A stretch of 5,513 bases of DNA, taken from positions 1 to 5,513 of the forward strand of contig CALBNP010000209.1 in the NCBI GenBank assembly GCA_937896505.1, in the 5' to 3' direction. Under the pieces are notes generated by a model that did no database searches, was not told the origin of the DNA, and saw nothing but the letters and a program-made list of their open reading frames with translations. Below, one piece after another: positions 1-3,100 of the stretch (its first letter is position 1; the number at the start of each line of letters is the position of its first letter). A program made the translations under genes and the position numbers. This stretch comes from an uncultured Bacteroidales bacterium (lineage in GTDB: Bacteria; Bacteroidota; Bacteroidia; Bacteroidales; F082).

Positions 1-121
1 CGAATACGCTGGCCAAAACGTTTGGATTGCTGTCCGTCACTTCAACTGCTCAGACGAGTTCCTGATGTGCCTCGACGATGCCGAACTGTCTATCAACCGT
101 GCCAACCGCAACCGCGATGCT
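1..121 (+). other. Adhesin module A0, C-terminal end only (cleaved-adhesin / choice-of-anchor J)
   Basis: Residues 1-40 are the last strands of a cleaved-adhesin jelly-roll whose beginning lies upstream. RHFNCSD is at residues 12-18 and LDDAEL at 24-29. These align without gaps to the end of module A2 (residues 1511-1540), with about 20 of 30 residues identical, including a 22-base exact DNA match. The module runs into B1 through an NRNRD segment, just as A2 runs into B2 through GNRD. In gingipains this end of the domain carries the equivalent RHF/RHY-x-C/S-x-D strand. Truncation is by the window edge, not by mutation. Confidence 0.82.
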
Positions 122-3100
122 CAACAACTGACTGTCTATGCTGGCAGCGATACTAAAGACAAATTGCCATTCTATAGCATGTATCAAGATACACAAGGTT
201 GCCAAAGCCAGTTCGTGATTCCTGCTTCTGACTTGGCTGCAATGAACGGCGGCGAAATCTCCAGCATGGAATTCCACATTTCAAGTTGTGGTAATTATAC
301 AAAACTTGCTGCTGCAAGATGGAAGGTCTATGTCAAGGAAGTCGGCTACACTACAATGAGCAGCCTCGACGACGAATCGGGTGCTACAGTGGTCAATGCT
401 AACTACCAGGTTGTTACCAATCAAGAACAAACCCGCATGATTGTTGACTTCGCTACACCTTACACCTACAATGGCGGCAACCTGCTGATTGGCTTCGATG
501 TCACTACAACGGCAGACTATGTCTCCACACAATTCTATGGCACCAACACTTCTGGAAATGCTGGTTATTACGACACACATGATGAAATTTATATGGGTGG
601 CTCAGGCCCAGTCAGTTTCATCCCAGAGACCACCTTCACCTACGAAGCTGGCACTCCTGCTCCAGAACCTGAAATCGAATACATCGTCGAAAACATCACC
701 ATGGTTCCTGGCACCTACTACATCGCCGCTTCTTCAACCCAAGACGAATGGGATGTGGTTCTCAATGCCAGCGAACTGCCTTGCCCAGAGAAGGCTTCAC
801 AACCTACACCAGCTGACGACGCCGACGAACTCGAACCGGCAGCTGTGAACCTGTCATGGGAACTTGGCGAAAACACCACCGAATACCGTCTCGTGTTTGG
901 TAGCACCTACTACTGCGAAGACATCCTCGTCGACTGGACCACCAACCTCGCTCAGAGCTTCACCGTCCGCGGCCTCTACAACAACACCAACTACTTCTGG
1001 CGTGTTGACGAGCGCAACAGCAACTGCGAGACCCTCGGCGAAGTGTGGGGCTTCACCACACACCTCAACGTTCCTCGCAACCTCACCGCTGATGACTACG
1101 CTCTCTTCGAAGGCGAAAGCGTAGTGCTGAGCTGGACCGCTATCCAAGACCGTACCTACCGTTACTACAACGTCTACCAGGACGATGAACTCATCTATTC
1201 GACTCCTGCCAACCAGGTCGTCACCACCTACACCGTTGAAGGCCTGGAATACAACATGGGTGGTTACTTATTCTATGTCACCGCTGTCTATGACGAAGGC
1301 GAATCAGGTCCTTCAAACATAGTCAAGGTTAAGGTCTCTGGCGAGGGCAACGTTGCTGGCCACGTCTATGAAATAGACGGCATCACCGGCATCGCCAATG
1401 CTACCGTTACCTTCAACGGCATTGACGAGTTCGGCGACGAACAGACCATCAGCTTCATCACCGACGGTACCGGTGCTTACGGCGGCGCAATCTTGGCCGG
1501 CGTCTACACTTCGGCTGTTGCCAGCTGCGAAGGCTACCAGACCGTCACCGAACCTACCTGCGGTGTCCCGGTTATGGTTGAATTCGACGAGAACACCTCA
1601 GGTGTCGACTTCGTCATGGACGAGAACTTTACTCCTGTTTGCCAAGTCGTTGCACAATACTATCCTGACAGCCTGAACCCAGCCGACGACTACGTTAAGG
1701 TTTACTGGGGCTGCGGCCTGCCTGGTGGCGACATCATCGAAGACTTCGAGACTGGCGACTTCACCAGCTTCGACTGGCAGCTTGACGGCACCTATCCATG
1801 GACCATCACTACCAACAACCCATACGAAGGCGACTACTGCATGAAGAGCGGCGGTGCCGGCGTGGATTACGTGGAAAGCAACATGAGCGTCACCGTCACC
1901 ATCCCTAACGACGGCGAAATCAGCTTCTTCTGCAAGCCTAGCTGCGAACAAAGCTACGACAAGGGCCACTTCTACATCGACGGCACCGAAATGGGCACCT
2001 ACACAGGCACTGGCTCATGGACCGAGAAGGTCTATCCTGTCACTGCTGGTGACCATACCTTCAGATGGTCATACACTAAGGATGTCAGCATGGCCAGCGG
2101 CGACGACTGCGTCTATGTCGACTACATCACCTTCTTCAGACCAACCCCACCTCCAGTACCGGGCATGACCTACGACTTCGACAACAGCACCATGCAGGGC
2201 TGGACCACCATCGACGCTGACGGCGACGGTTACAACTGGGTGCTTGGTTCCTCACTCTTCACGGGTTCTGGTTTGGGTCACAACGCTTCGGCCGACATGG
2301 TGAGCTCACAGAGCTACGACAATCCTACCTATACAGCTCTCCATCCTGACAACTACCTCGTTTCTCCACAAGTGGAACTCGGTGGCATCGTGAAGTTCTA
2401 CGCTTGCGCTCAGGACGAAAGCTATGCAGCTGAAAAGTTTGCTTTGGCCGTTTCGACCACTGGCAACACCAACCCAGCCGACTTCACCACCATCCAAACA
2501 TGGACGATGTCAGCTAAGAAGGATGGCTTCAGACCAAAGCGCTCGTCACTGAGAGACAACCGCAATACCAGACAAGGTTCTTGGTATGAATACACCGTTG
2601 ACCTGAGCGAATACAGCGGCATGGGCTATGTGGCTATCCGTCACTATGACTGCACCGACCAGTTCGTCCTCAATGTTGACGACATCACCATCGGCGAACC
2701 TGGCAGAGCAGCTGACAACAGCCGTGCCTTCTCGCACTACAGAGTGTATCGCACCAAATGCTACAACGATGGTCCTTACACCCTCGAAAACACGAGAGTC
2801 CTGGCTTGCGAACTGCAAGACACCCTCTACATCGACGTTGAATGGGACACCCTGAGCCCAGGCATCTACAAGTATGGCGTCGGCACCGTCTATAGCGGCA
2901 ACCGCGACGAACTGCAAGAACCACGCGAATCAGAAATCGTCTGGTCTAACTGCATCGACAAGGATATGTACCTCGAAGGCGATGTCACCGTCAACGTCCT
3001 GCTCAACAGCGCTGACAGCCCAGAAGGCACCACCGTTACCTTCACCAACCTCAACGAAACCGAACAGGAACTCTATCCTATCGAACCTATCATCCTCGAC

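Noticed and set aside
1346..1624. A carboxypeptidase enzyme
   Set aside because: Only the regulatory-type beta-sandwich is present. No zinc-binding HxxE...H catalytic domain is visible in this or any neighbouring module.
2204..2245. EF-hand or dockerin domain from the DADGDG motif
   Set aside because: The motif is inside a cleaved-adhesin jelly-roll with flanking GW, PDNYLV and ACAQD motifs. There is no helix-loop-helix or paired dockerin repeat around it.
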